Positions 54,708-64,000 of a stretch of 64,000 nt of DNA are shown here, piece after piece. The notes under the pieces were generated by a model. It searched no databases and was not told the origin of the DNA. It worked only from the letters and a program-made list of their open reading frames with translations. Origin of the DNA: Theropithecus gelada (taxonomy: Eukaryota; Chordata; Mammalia; Primates; Cercopithecidae); NCBI RefSeq assembly GCF_003255815.1, contig NC_037670.1, positions 26,872,672 through 26,936,671 of the forward strand, read 5' to 3'. Position 1 is the stretch's first letter; each line of letters starts with the position of its first letter. A program made the translations under genes and the position numbers.

Positions 54708-56594
54708 ATATATATTTTTTATTATACCATAAGTTCTGAGATACATGTGCAGAACTTGCAGGTTTGTTACGTAGGTATACCTGTGCTGTGGTGGTTTGCT
54801 GCACCCATCAACCCGTCATCTACATTACATATTTCTCCTAATGCTATCCCTCTCCTATTTCCCCACCCCTCAACAGGCCCTGGTGGGTGATGTTCCCCTC
54901 CCTGTGTCCATGTATTCTCATTGTTGAACTCCCACTTATGGGTAAGAACATCTAGTGTTTGATTTTCTGTTCCTGTGTTAGTTTGCAGAGAATGATGGTT
55001 TCCAGTTTCATCCATGTCTTTGCAAAGGACATGAACTCATCCTTTTTTATGGCTGCATAGTATTCTATGGTGTATGTGTGCCACATTGTTTTTATCCAGT
55101 CTATCATTGATGGGCATTTGGGTTGTTTCCAAGTCTTTGCTATTGTGAATAGTGCCAAAATAAACATACATGTGCATGTGTCTTTATAGTAGAATGATTT
55201 ATAATCCTTTGGGTATATACCCAGTAATGGGATTGCTGAGTCAAATGATATTTCTGGTTCTAGATCCTTGAGGAATTGCCACACTGTCTTCCACCATGGT
55301 TGAACTAATTTACACTCCCACCAACAGTGTAAAAATGTTCCTATTTCTCCACATCCTCTCCAGCATCTGTTGTTTCCTGACTTTTTAATGACTGCCAGTC
55401 TAATTGGTGTGAGATGGTATCTCATTGTGGTTTTGATTTGCATTTCTCTAATGACCAGTGATGATGAGCTTTTTTTCATATGTTTGTTGGCCACATAAAT
55501 ATCTTCTTTTGAGAAGTGTCTGTTCATGTCTTTTGTCCATTTTTTGACTGGGTGGTTTGTTTTTTTCCTTGTAAATTTGTTTAAATATCCTTGTAGATTC
55601 TGGATATTAGCCCTTTGTCAGATGGATACATTGCAAAAATTTTCTCCCATTCTGTAAGTTGCTTGTTCACTCTGATGATAGTTTCTTCTGCTGTGCAAAA
55701 GCTCTTTAGTTTAATTAGATCCCATTTGTCAATTTTGGCTTTTGTTGCCATTGCTTTTGGTGTTTTAGTCATGAAGTCTTTGCCCATGCCTATGTCCTGA
55801 ATGGTATTGCCTAGGTTTTCTTCTAGGGTTTTTATGGTTTTAGGTCTTACATTTAAGTCTTTAATCCATCTTGAGTTAATTTTTGTATAAGGTTTTAAGG
55901 AAGGGGTCCAGTTTCAGTTTGCTGCTTATGGCTAGCCAGTTTTCCCAAAACCATTTATTAAACAGGGAATCCTTTCCCCATTTCTTGTTTTTGTCAGGTT
56001 TGTCAAAGATCAGTTGGTTGTAGATGTGTAGCATTATTTCTGTGGCCTCTGTTCTGTTCCATTGGTCTAGGTATCTGTTTTGGTACCAGTACCATGCTGT
56101 TTTGGTTACTGTAACCTTGTAGTGTAGTTTGAAGTCAGGTAGCATGATGCTGCCAGCTTTGTTCTTTTGGCTTAGGATTGTCTTGGCAATGTGGGCTCTT
56201 TTTTGGTTCCATATGAAATTTAAACTAGTTTTTTCCAATTCTGTGAAGAAAGTCAATGGTAGCTTCATGGGGATAGCATTGAATCTATAAATTACTTTGA
56301 GCAGTATGGCCATTTTCACAATACTGATTCTTCGTATCCATGAGCATGGAATGTTTTTCCATTTGTTTGTGTTCTCTTTTATATCCTTGAGCAGTGATTT
56401 GTAGTTCTCCTTGAAGAGGTCCTTCACATCCCTTGTAAGTTGTATTCCTAGGTATTTTTTTCTCTTTGTAGCAATTGTGAATGGGAGTTCACTCATGATT
56501 TGGCTCTCTGTCTATTATTGGTGTATAGGAATATTTGTGATTTTTACACATTGATTTTGTATCCTGAGACTTTGCTGACGTTGCTTATTAGCTT
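54708..56594 (-). mobile_element. 5'-truncated L1PA-type element, antisense, 1.9 kb
   Basis: Antisense L1 from a short T/A-rich tail through the 3' UTR ('acatgtgcagaacttgcagg') and the last third of ORF2, stopping near 'gagactttgctgacgttgct'. A perfect 11-bp duplication 'aaaacatttat' (54697-54707 and 56595-56605) brackets it. All of ORF1, the endonuclease and most of the reverse transcriptase are missing. Confidence 0.96.
54952..56496 (-). pseudogene. L1 ORF2 C-terminal third (dead)
   Basis: Three minus-strand frames in register with L1 ORF2p cover 55876-56496, 55581-55787 and 54952-55527. The first carries 'RRISIVKMAILLKVIYRFNA' and 'WNQKRAHIAKTILSQKNKAG', the region after the reverse transcriptase. 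The last carries the cysteine-rich 'GCGEIGTFLHCWWECK' and the C-terminal 'WIKTMWHTYTIEYYAAIKKD'. Stops or frameshifts separate the pieces, and the N-terminal two thirds are absent, so no active protein can be made. Confidence 0.93.
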
Positions 56595-56734
56595 AAAACA
56601 TTTATCTTTAAACAGAAATGATTGGGCTATAATCTCTTCAGCTAAACAATAAAAAAAGTCAGTGTATTTGGAATTATATTTTTCTTAGCTTGCTTTTTCC
56701 AAAGGTAGTAACTCTGAAACACTGAAATCTGTCT

Positions 56735-57000
56735 CATACCTTTTAAAAAGCAGTTTTATTGTGGTATATTGATATGCAAAAACCATATTCATTTAATGTA
56801 AACAATTTGATGAGTTTGGAAGTATGCAAATACCATGATTTCATCACCACAATTAAGGTAATACACATATTAATAGACATATCCCACACCTCCCAAGGTT
56901 CCTGGTGTCCCTTTGTTTGTTTGTTTGTTTTTTGTGGTAAGAAAACATGAGATACTACTGTCTTAATAAATTTTTGTATTTTGCTGGCATAAAGTGAGTG
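56735..57000 (-). mobile_element. Old L1M-type 3' UTR remnant, antisense
   Basis: 'gcagttttattgtggtatat', 'aatttgatgagtttggaagt' and 'ccatgatttcatcaccacaa' follow a common L1M 3' region in reverse. A (TTTG)4 run lies at about 56913-56930. Confidence 0.65.
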
Positions 57001-58144
57001 GTATTTCCTGTTCTTACCTTTCACAGATAAAGAGGTTGAGAAGTGAAGAGGTGTCATCCTGCTCATCAGCAATGGCAAGTGCTCATTCCCAGGATTTCTC
57101 ATTAGGCCAGCATTCTTTCTACTATGCTTTTCTACTAGACTATTTTACTTCTTGCATTACATAATAGTACATTGTTAACTAAAAATCATGCCCCATAAAA
57201 TCATACTGCTGAAAACTTTATGAGAAAATAGAAATTCAAAAAAGTAGAAAAAGGAATATATATCAGTTTAGTTCTAACATTAAAACACAACTAATATGTA
57301 AATTTATTATATATTTATCCAGAATATATTTTCTATAGTAGCTGCTTTTTACAGTTTGTGAGATTGATGTGCTGCCAGCTATGCTAAGAGGGCTCCCTGC
57401 TTTTATCAGTTTGAAAAATACTGTCAAAACAAGTTTTTATTTTTTGCTTTGTTACAGTTATTTCCTCATGCTATTTAATCTGCATCAACATTTATGACAG
57501 TGATATGTACTTTTGAACTTAAATAATTTTTAAGTGGATGTTTTAGTATTTAATGTTTTTTTCTATGCTAAATTTAGAATGAAAATATCAAATTATTGTA
57601 AGTCTTCACTTGTTGATAGTATTATTTATTCAGTGACTATTTGTGAGCTTCCTAAATGCTGGATGCAAAGGGAGAAGGTAAAATGAGTGAATGAGTGACT
57701 GAATTGGAACAGACGTGGCGTAATGTGGTACTGAGTTATTTCAGGCAGTGAATTTGAGGTTTGAAAGATCTTGATCATTTATCAAAATAATGCTTCCCTC
57801 TAAGTGTTTGCTCCAATTCAGAACAACTTACTGCTCATATTTCTTGCTAATTGGAGCTGTCCAAGATGGTCATAATACATTGTTCATAATAACTGTGCTT
57901 GGCCAGCTTGGCAACTCAGCTTGCCTCTTGTGAGAACAGGGCTGGCCATGAGTGAAGCAACAGGAATATGAACAAGGCATTGAAAATATCCGGTGTTGTA
58001 ATAAGAAAGTCCTCTTAGTGCATTACCTATGCCCTCCATTAAAGCAGAGAAACAAAGATTTCACTTGGTATTGTGTAGTAGGTCTCCACTAAGCAAACTA
58101 GTGACCAACAGTGAATTCCAAACTGAAGACCATCTTGAAATTTT
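57001..58144. other. Unassigned, no gene recognised
   Basis: AT-rich with no named repeat or gene. Confidence 0.4.
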
Positions 58145-58290
58145 AAATGTGGTAGCCAGCCTCCAAGACGGTCCTCAGTGATCCTCACCTTCTCATGATA
58201 TTCATGGCCTGTGTAGCCCCTATCCACGTTGAAGCAGCTGGCCTGGGTGACCACTAGAATGTAGAGAAAATGGTGGTATTTGACTCCAAG
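58145..58290 (+). mobile_element. MaLR/ERVL-type LTR 5' part, sense
   Basis: 'gtggtagccagcctccaaga', 'cagtgatcctcaccttctca', 'gaagcagctggcctgggtga' and 'gtggtatttgactccaaggc' follow an MLT1-like ancient LTR. It stops at 'cgtaggtaag'. Confidence 0.55.
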
Positions 58291-58602
58291 GCTCGTAGGT
58301 AAGCTCTATTTTCCATGGAAGTTACAATTATAATTCGGTTATACAGGCAGTTCCCTCCCTGCCCCTCAACCTGTGGACTCTGTGTTCTTTTTGAAATTAA
58401 GTTCAAAAATATTTAGACCACTTGAGCTCACTTGGGGTTTAGTTTATGCCTCCAAACCCATAGTAGTACACATTCCTGCCTTTAAACAGTAGATTCCAAA
58501 CAAACAACATTAGCACAGTGATTGTAAAGATGAAGAAATAAGACTTGAGTTACTCTAATTCTGTTATTCTGTGTGAACATTTGGAGTTTTTATGTTTAAA
58601 AT
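58291..58602. other. Unassigned, no gene recognised
   Basis: Left flank of the L1 insertion. No feature is recognised. Confidence 0.4.
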
Positions 58603-58617
58603 TTAACATGAATTTTA

Positions 58618-59905
58618 TTTTATTTTATTTTTAAATAATTTTTTTTTTAGGTTCTGGGGTACATGTGCAGGATGGGCAGGTTTGTTCCATAGGTAAAGAT
58701 GTGCCATGGTGGTGTGCTGTACCTATCAACCCATCACCTAGGTATAAGCCCAGCATGCATTAGCTCTTTTCCCTAATGATCTTCCCACCCAACTCTCCCC
58801 TGACAGGCCCCAGTGTGTGTTGCTCCCCTTCCTGTGTCCATATTGTTCAGCTCCCACTTATAAGTGAGAACATGTGGTGTTTGGTTTTCTGTTCCTGCAT
58901 TAGTTTGCTGAGGATAATGGCTTCCAGCTTTAACCATGTTCCTGCAGAGGACATGATCTCATTCCTTTTTGTGGCTGCATAGTATTCTGTGGTGTATATG
59001 TACCACATTTTCTTTATCCAGTCTATCACTGATGGGCGTTTGGGTTGATTCCATGTCTTTGCTATTGTGACTAGTGTTGCAATGAACATACATGTGCATG
59101 TATCTTTATAGTATAATGATTTGTATGCCTTTGGGTATATACCCAGTAATGAGATTGCTGGATCCAGTGGTATTTCTGCCTTCAGATCTTTGAGGAATTA
59201 CCACATTGTCTTCCACAATGGTTGAACTAATTTACATTCCCACCAATAGTGTAATAGCATTCCTATTTCTCCACAACCTCACCATCATCTTTCGTTTCTT
59301 GATTTTAACAGTCGCCATTCTGACTGGCGTGAGATGGTATCTCATTGTGGTTTTGATTTGCCTTTCTCTAATGATCAGTGATGTTGAGCTATTTTTCATA
59401 TGTTTTTTGGCCTCATGTCTGTCTTTTTTTGAGAAGTGTCTGTCCATATAATTTGCCTACTTTTTAATGAGGTTGTTTGTTGTTTTTTTCTTGTAAATTT
59501 TCTTAAGTTTCTTGTAGATTCTGGATGTTAGACCTTTGTCAGATGGATAGATTACAAAATTTTTCTTCCATTTTGTAGGTTTTCGGTTCACTCTGATGAT
59601 AGTTTCATTTACTGTGCAGAAGTTCTTTAGTTTAATTAGGCCCCATTTGTCAATTTTGGCTTTTGTTGCAATTGCTTTTGACAATTTCATTATTAAAATC
59701 TTTGCCCATGCCTATGTCCTGAGTGGTATTGCCTAGATTTTCTTCTAGGGTTTTTATAGTTTTGGGTTTTACATTTAAGTCTTTAATCCACCTTGAGTTA
59801 ACTTTTATATAAGGTGTAAGGAAGGGATCCAGTTTCAATTTTCGGCATATGACTAGCCAATTCTCCCAGCACCATTTATTAAATAGAGAATCTTTTCCCC
59901 ATTGC
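58618..59905 (-). mobile_element. 5'-truncated L1PA-type element, antisense, 1.3 kb
   Basis: Antisense L1: T/A-rich tail, 'gttctggggtacatgtgcag', 'cccacttataagtgagaaca', 'gggtatatacccagtaatga', ending near 'gagaatcttttccccattgc'. The duplication 'ttaacatgaatttta' (58603-58617 and 59906-59920) brackets it, and part of the same sequence appears a third time after the next Alu. Confidence 0.95.
58847..59838 (-). pseudogene. L1 ORF2 C-terminal fragment (dead)
   Basis: Minus-strand frames at 58847-59089, 59232-59447, 59457-59690 and 59650-59838 are pieces of L1 ORF2p ('WNQPKRPSVIDWIKKMWY', 'RYHLTPVRMATVKI', 'KIDKWGLIKLKNFCTVNETI'). Frame changes separate them and the cysteine-rich segment is not intact. 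Compared with the copy at 54708-56594, it starts about 650 bases further toward the 3' end. Confidence 0.9.
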
Positions 59906-59940
59906 TTAACATGAATTTTATTTTATTTTATTTATTTATT

Positions 59941-60230
59941 TTTTTTGTGAGACGGAGTCTTGCTCTGTCGCCCGGGCTGGAGTGCAGTGGCCGGATCTCA
60001 GCTCACTGCAAGCTCCGCCTCCCGGGTTTACGCCATTCTCCTGCCTCAGCCTCCTGAGTAGCTGGGACTACAGGCGCCTGCCACCTCGCCCGGCTAGTTT
60101 TTTTGTATTTTTTTGTAGAGACGGGGTTTCACCATGTTAGCCAGGGTGGTCTCGATCTCCTGACCTCGTGATCTGCCCATCTTGGCCTCCCAAAGTGCTG
60201 GGATTACAGGCTTGAGCCACCGCGCCCGGC
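59941..60230 (-). mobile_element. Young AluY of Old World monkey type, antisense, nested next to an L1
   Basis: Clean AluY with 'gcagtggccggatctcagct', 'ctgccacctcgcccggctag' and 'acaggcttgagccaccgcgc', variants I associate with Old World monkeys. It is flanked by 'catgaatttta' (59910-59920 and 60231-60241). The tail has become (TTTTA)n between 59921 and 59948. Confidence 0.96.
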
Positions 60231-60241
60231 CATGAATTTTA

Positions 60242-60904
60242 AAATAAAACAGTGCATGCTGCAAGGTAAAATGTTTTTGTTTGGTAAGTGCAAATTGTAG
60301 TTCATACATTAAGTATTTTCTTGAATTTGAATAAAATTTATAAAATAGAAATGTATTTTTAACTTTTTAAATTGCTGCAAAATTAAAGAAAATGATGGTT
60401 CTTGCTTATTATTACGTAATTATTATTGAAAATAATTTAGTTGTATAAAGGTTCTTCTTTGTGTGTCATATATAAGATATACCACTATCTTTAGACCATC
60501 TTACTGGCTGGCACCTTAGTATGGTGATAGGACAATGACCAAATCTCTCCCAGTCAATGTGTTATGGGCTCCCCATTTCATGAATTCAGGGTTTTTCAAC
60601 CTCCCGCTATTGATAGTTAGACTAGATAATTCTTTATCTTTGGGGGCTGCTCTATGCCTTGCACAATAGGTAGCAGCAACCCTGGCCTCTACATACCAGA
60701 TGCCACTAGCATCTCTTTCTCCAGCTGTGACCATAAAAAATGTGTCCGAACACCACCAAATGTCTCCTGGGGGGCAAAATTGCCCTGAGTTGAGAGCCAC
60801 TGCATTAGTCCCTCTCCCTTTCACCATTACTGTTTGATGTGCTTAGTTGATACAATTCGTGTGTTAGAGGTAGTTGAACGGTGGGATGAATCTGACATCT
60901 TGAT
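60242..60904. other. Unassigned, no gene recognised
   Basis: AT-rich left part, then a moderately GC-rich part (60520-60830) that may be an ancient MER-type repeat. No gene is recognised. Confidence 0.4.
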
Positions 60905-60920
60905 AAAGAAGCAATTCAAT

Positions 60921-61219
60921 GGATGAAGCTGGAAACCATCATTCTCAGCAAACTATCGCAAGGACAAAAAACAAACACTACATGTTCTCACTTGTAGGTG
61001 GGAATTGAACAATGAGAACACTTGGACACAGGAAGGGGAATATCACACACCGGGGCCTGTCGTGGGGTAGGGGGAGGGGGGAGGGATAGCATTAGGAGAT
61101 ATGCCTAATGTAAATGACGAGTTAATCGGTGCAGCACACCAACATGGCACATGTATACATATGTAACAAACCTGCACGTTGTGCACATGTACCCTTGAAC
61201 TTAAAGTGTATATATATAA
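60921..61219 (+). mobile_element. Short 5'-truncated L1PA-type 3' end, sense
   Basis: Last 300 bases of an L1: 'ggatgaagctggaaaccatc', 'ctacatgttctcacttgtag', 'cacaccggggcctgtcgtgg', 'gcagcacaccaacatggcac', 'atatgtaacaaacctgcacg'. A perfect 16-bp duplication 'aaagaagcaattcaat' (60905-60920 and 61220-61235) brackets it. The tail is 'tatatatat'-like rather than pure poly(A). Confidence 0.96.
61064..61085 (+). other. G-quadruplex-forming motif in L1 3' UTR
   Basis: Four or more runs of 3-6 G separated by one or two bases. This G-rich tract is a normal part of the primate L1 3' UTR. Confidence 0.8.
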
Positions 61220-61235
61220 AAAGAAGCAATTCAAT

Positions 61236-62116
61236 TGCCATAAGCACCAAGTCCTCTTGGTGGAACTGATCGGTGAAGGACTAAGACATCAACTTTATAA
61301 TTAGAAAGCATAGACCTGGAGAACAGGCCCAGTAAAAGCAAAACGTTCTCACAGTGTCTGAGGTCTGTGTCACATTGGATAGCTAGATTAAGGACTCAGA
61401 ATCTGTGGGTAGATTCTTCTGGAATTTTTTTCCTGAAGAGTGGTTTTTTTTTGGGGGGGGGAGGAAAATTTGATCTTCTGCTGAATGTGAAAGACACTTT
61501 TTTTGAAATTCATCTCTAGGTAAGTGAAAAGCAGTGTGATCTTTAATGAGCAAGAAACAGAGGCCAGGGATGAGGAGGGTGACCTCCACGAAGAGCCCCT
61601 GAGTGACCTCTAAAACTGCTGGACCTTTACAGACAGTGGTCTGGGGTTCCAGAGGTCTAGGCGTGTAACAGATACAAAAAGCTTCAGGTTGAAAAAGAAG
61701 TGGGTTTGTTGCCCCGATGGTCATGGGCTACTGTATTGCAGCTCATAGTTTCACTTGTGTTGCTCTCATACATACAGTGCTCAGTTTGGGCTGGTGGCGA
61801 TGCTGGTGTCCTGCTTCTTTGGTCCTCCACTTACTCCATTCCAGCCCCAAGGTGCCTCCTGGAATCTCCTCCTGGTCATGAGAGTGACTGTGTGCAGGAA
61901 TTCCCGGCTCTGCATTCAGTGACCATATACTGGGAACTTGAAATTGGCCACAGGGGGAGTGTTTACACCATGGAAATTGGCAGTGACTGCATATCGGGTC
62001 TCCCACATCCACTCCTGAGAGCCACTTATTAAACATCTACCCGGGACCCTAGGGCCCTACAGAACAGAATTGGAAAACTACTGGTATGGTGGCTTAGTGG
62101 ACTGGGAAGTAGTTAT
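61236..62116. other. Unassigned, no gene recognised
   Basis: No named repeat. Frames of 97-113 codons on both strands overlap and lack domains. A G run lies at 61453-61461. Confidence 0.4.
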
Positions 62117-62417
62117 TTTAGTTTGTTAGGGCTGCCTAAACAAAGTACCAGAACTGGAGTTGCTAAACCACAGAAATGTATTAGCTCAGACTTCTGGAGG
62201 CCAGCAGTCTGAGATCAAGGTGTCTGCAGGGCTGGGCCCCTCTGAGGGTGCCAGGGGAAGATCCACCCCAGACCTCTCTTCCACCTGCTGAAATTACTTG
62301 ACCGTGGCAGTCTTCACAGGGTGTCCTCCCTGTGTGCATGTCTCTGTGTCCAAATTTCCTCTTTTGATAAAGACACCAGGCATATTGGATTAGAGCCCTT
62401 CCTGAGGACCTCCTTTT
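62117..62417 (-). mobile_element. MLT1-type LTR, antisense, part before an L1 insertion
   Basis: 'tagtttgttagggctgccta', 'tctggaggccagcagtctga', 'gtgtccaaatttcctctttt' and 'attggattagagcccttcct' are reversed MLT1. It stops at 'gacctcctttt' and resumes at 62685. Confidence 0.9.
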
Positions 62418-62684
62418 ATTTATTTGTTATTTTTTTATTTCTATAGGTTTTTGGGGAAATGGTGGTATGTGGTTTCAAGAGTAAGTTCTTTGGGAGTGAC
62501 TTGTGAAATTTTGGTGAGCCCATCACCCAAGCAGTATACACTGAACCAAATTTGTAGTCCTTTATCCCTCAACCCCCTCCCACACTTTCCCCCAGTGGAA
62601 TGGAAAACCAAACGTCGCATGTTCTCATTCATAAGTGGGAACTAAGCTATGACAATGCAAAGGCATGAGAATGATAAGAAGGCG
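62418..62684. mobile_element. Short L1 with 5' inversion, inserted in the MLT1 LTR
   Basis: From 62418 to about 62594 the plus strand is antisense L1 3' UTR ('aggtttttggggaaatggtg', 'cccatcacccaagcagtata'). From about 62597 to 62684 it is sense L1 ('ggaatggaaaaccaaacgtc', 'cataagtgggaactaagcta'), the segment that normally lies just upstream. The duplication 'ctcctttt' (62410-62417 and 62685-62692) brackets the whole, so it is one insertion. The family looks like L1PB/L1MA rather than the younger L1PA. Confidence 0.88.
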
Positions 62685-62692
62685 CTCCTTTT

Positions 62693-62801
62693 CACTTGAT
62701 GACCTCTGTAAAGATTCTACCAAGTAAGGCCACATTTGGAGCTTCTGGGGGTAGGACTCCAACATACCTTATTCTGGAGCACACAATTCAGCCCATAACC
62801 A
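62693..62801 (-). mobile_element. MLT1-type LTR, antisense, part after an L1 insertion
   Basis: 'cttgatgacctctgtaaaga', 'agtaaggccacatttggagc', 'gggggtaggactccaacata' and 'cacaattcagcccataacca' complete the reversed MLT1. Confidence 0.88.
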
Positions 62802-63399
62802 TAGCCAAGCATGGATTTGTATTCTGTTCTGTCTTTCATTGACCACATGGCCTGATTTTGACACTTAGCTTCTGTTCTATAACTAAAAAATGATAGAATT
62901 GGATCATGCCATCTGTGAGATTTTCTATCTCAAATCCCATGGCTTTCCAAACACATTTACTGTTCCTGGTCCCCCATTAGTAGGATCCAGCTCTAATTTG
63001 CTTTCATGCCTGCTTTATGTATAAGGGGAGCTGTTGAAAATTGGCTAGTTAATAGCAGTAGCTACTGAGAGGTGATAGCCAGTCCTCTCTATACTCTCCT
63101 ACTCAAAGGCATTGAGTAGGAAAATGTGAGGTCATAACTGGTAGATGACCATCTTCTTAGTGAAGGTGATCATTCACCAGAGAGGTGGAACCCACAGGTC
63201 TAACCCCTTTGGCACTGGGTTATAATGATAGCTGCCAATCTCTGTTCTGCAGTCCCATTTATTCACCTGAAACCTTCAGTTTTCAGCACCTTTAAGTCTC
63301 AGGTTAAGCTGGCGAAACCTGATTGTGAAGAGAGATCAGAGAAGAAGGAATCTCTGAGCTGCCCTTTGGAGGAACCCACAAGCTTTCTGTGTGTCTGCA
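62802..63399. other. Unassigned, no gene recognised
   Basis: No named repeat or gene recognised. Confidence 0.4.
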
Positions 63400-63690
63400 T
63401 TTTTTTTTTTTTTTTTTTTTTTGGAGTCTTATTCTGTTGCCAGGCTGGAGTACAGTGGCATGATCCTGGCTCACTGCAATCTCCACCTCCCGGGTTCAAG
63501 TGATTCATCTGCCTCAGCCTCCCCAGTAGCTGGGACTACAGGCACGTGCCACCACACTCGACTATTTGTTTTTGTATTTTAGTAGAGACGAGGTTTCACC
63601 ATTTTGGCCAGGATGGTTTTGATCTCCTGACCTTGTGATCTGCCCACCTTGGCCTCCCAAAGTGTTGGGATTACAGGCGTGAGCCATGCG
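63400..63690 (-). mobile_element. Alu SINE, antisense
   Basis: About 22 T, then 'ggagtcttattctgttgcca', both arms, and a 5' end shortened to 'acaggcgtgagccatgcgag'. Confidence 0.95.
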
Positions 63691-64000
63691 AGTTTTACAT
63701 CCTAGAAAATGTTTGAAGTTGTAGACTGTGGTTAAGATCTTACAACTCATGGGGATTAAAAGATGTTCCCACTAGTATTGATGACCCTATTTTTCTAGCC
63801 ACTTTGGGACCTTGGCCCTCAGAAATCTTTGGTTCAAGGGCTTAGTTACTATGTGGCAGCTGCCATTTTATTTCCTTGATGCTGGGGAAGGTGCCAGTAG
63901 AGACTTCTCCATTGTCATCCAGGTCTACATGAGACCATCTGCCACCCCTGGGGTGAGTGACACCTGCCCTCCAGGCCTCTCTGCTGCTGCCCTGGGATGC
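63691..64000. other. Unassigned, no gene recognised
   Basis: Sequence to the window edge without a recognised feature. Confidence 0.4.

Noticed and set aside
55876..56496. Intact-looking 206-codon reverse-transcriptase-related frame
   Set aside because: It is real L1 ORF2 sequence but from a 5'-truncated copy without a promoter, ORF1, endonuclease or catalytic domain, so it is annotated as a pseudogene and not as a gene.
1..64000. A novel multi-gene system or integrated prokaryotic-type element
   Set aside because: No operon-like gene order, ribosome binding sites or non-primate sequence was seen. The content is ordinary primate repeat-rich DNA.

Overview
This window is primate nuclear DNA, most probably from an Old World monkey (Cercopithecidae such as macaque, baboon or guenon). 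It is saturated with Alu elements. The three youngest-looking Alus (39172-39470, 53947-54247 and 59941-60230, the last two on the minus strand) carry variants I associate with Old World monkey AluY subfamilies. These are a 'gagatctggccactg' or 'gtggccggatctcagc' right monomer, 'cacctcgcccggctag' in the middle, and 'ggcttgagcca' at the 5' end. The species call is inference from those variants. The repeat classes themselves are secure.

I found no protein-coding gene that I can defend. The long open frames are either antisense readings of Alu, TG or CT repeats, or dead L1 ORF2 pieces. There is no CpG island, no convincing multi-exon structure, and no recognised tRNA, snRNA or rRNA gene. The window is best read as intergenic DNA or part of a large intron. 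One exon-like segment (10138-10212) and a few exonless 'ag|gt' sites that resemble recursive splice points are recorded as candidates only.

Layout. 1-13.6 kb: Alus, an MLT2 (HERVL) LTR, MLT1 and MST LTRs, an 18-bp minisatellite (11001-11108), a 270-bp CT tract fused to an Alu, and a MIR split by an Alu. 14.8-15.6 kb: a minisatellite of about 13 units, period about 53 bp, mixing (TG)n with a repeated splice-donor-like motif. 16-32.7 kb: L2, MIR, MLT1 and old L1 remnants with Alus, including an Alu flanked by a 60-bp direct duplication (29871-30276). 32.7-37.8 kb: the most repeat-poor stretch. 37.8-48 kb: an L1 3' end with perfect target-site duplications (TSDs), then an old L1 landscape cut by MER5A, MSTA and an ERV LTR, then MST and THE1 solo LTRs in opposite orientation. 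49-54 kb: MIR, an ERV LTR, Alus and an L2. 54.7-61.2 kb: three 5'-truncated L1 copies and a young Alu, one pair sharing the same target sequence three times. 62-64 kb: an MLT1 LTR split by a 5'-inverted L1, then an Alu and unassigned sequence.

Family names below come from remembered consensus features, not from a database search. Boundaries are accurate to a few bases where target-site duplications are given and to about 10-30 bases elsewhere. Stretches called unassigned may hold diverged repeats or regulatory elements that I cannot recognise by eye.
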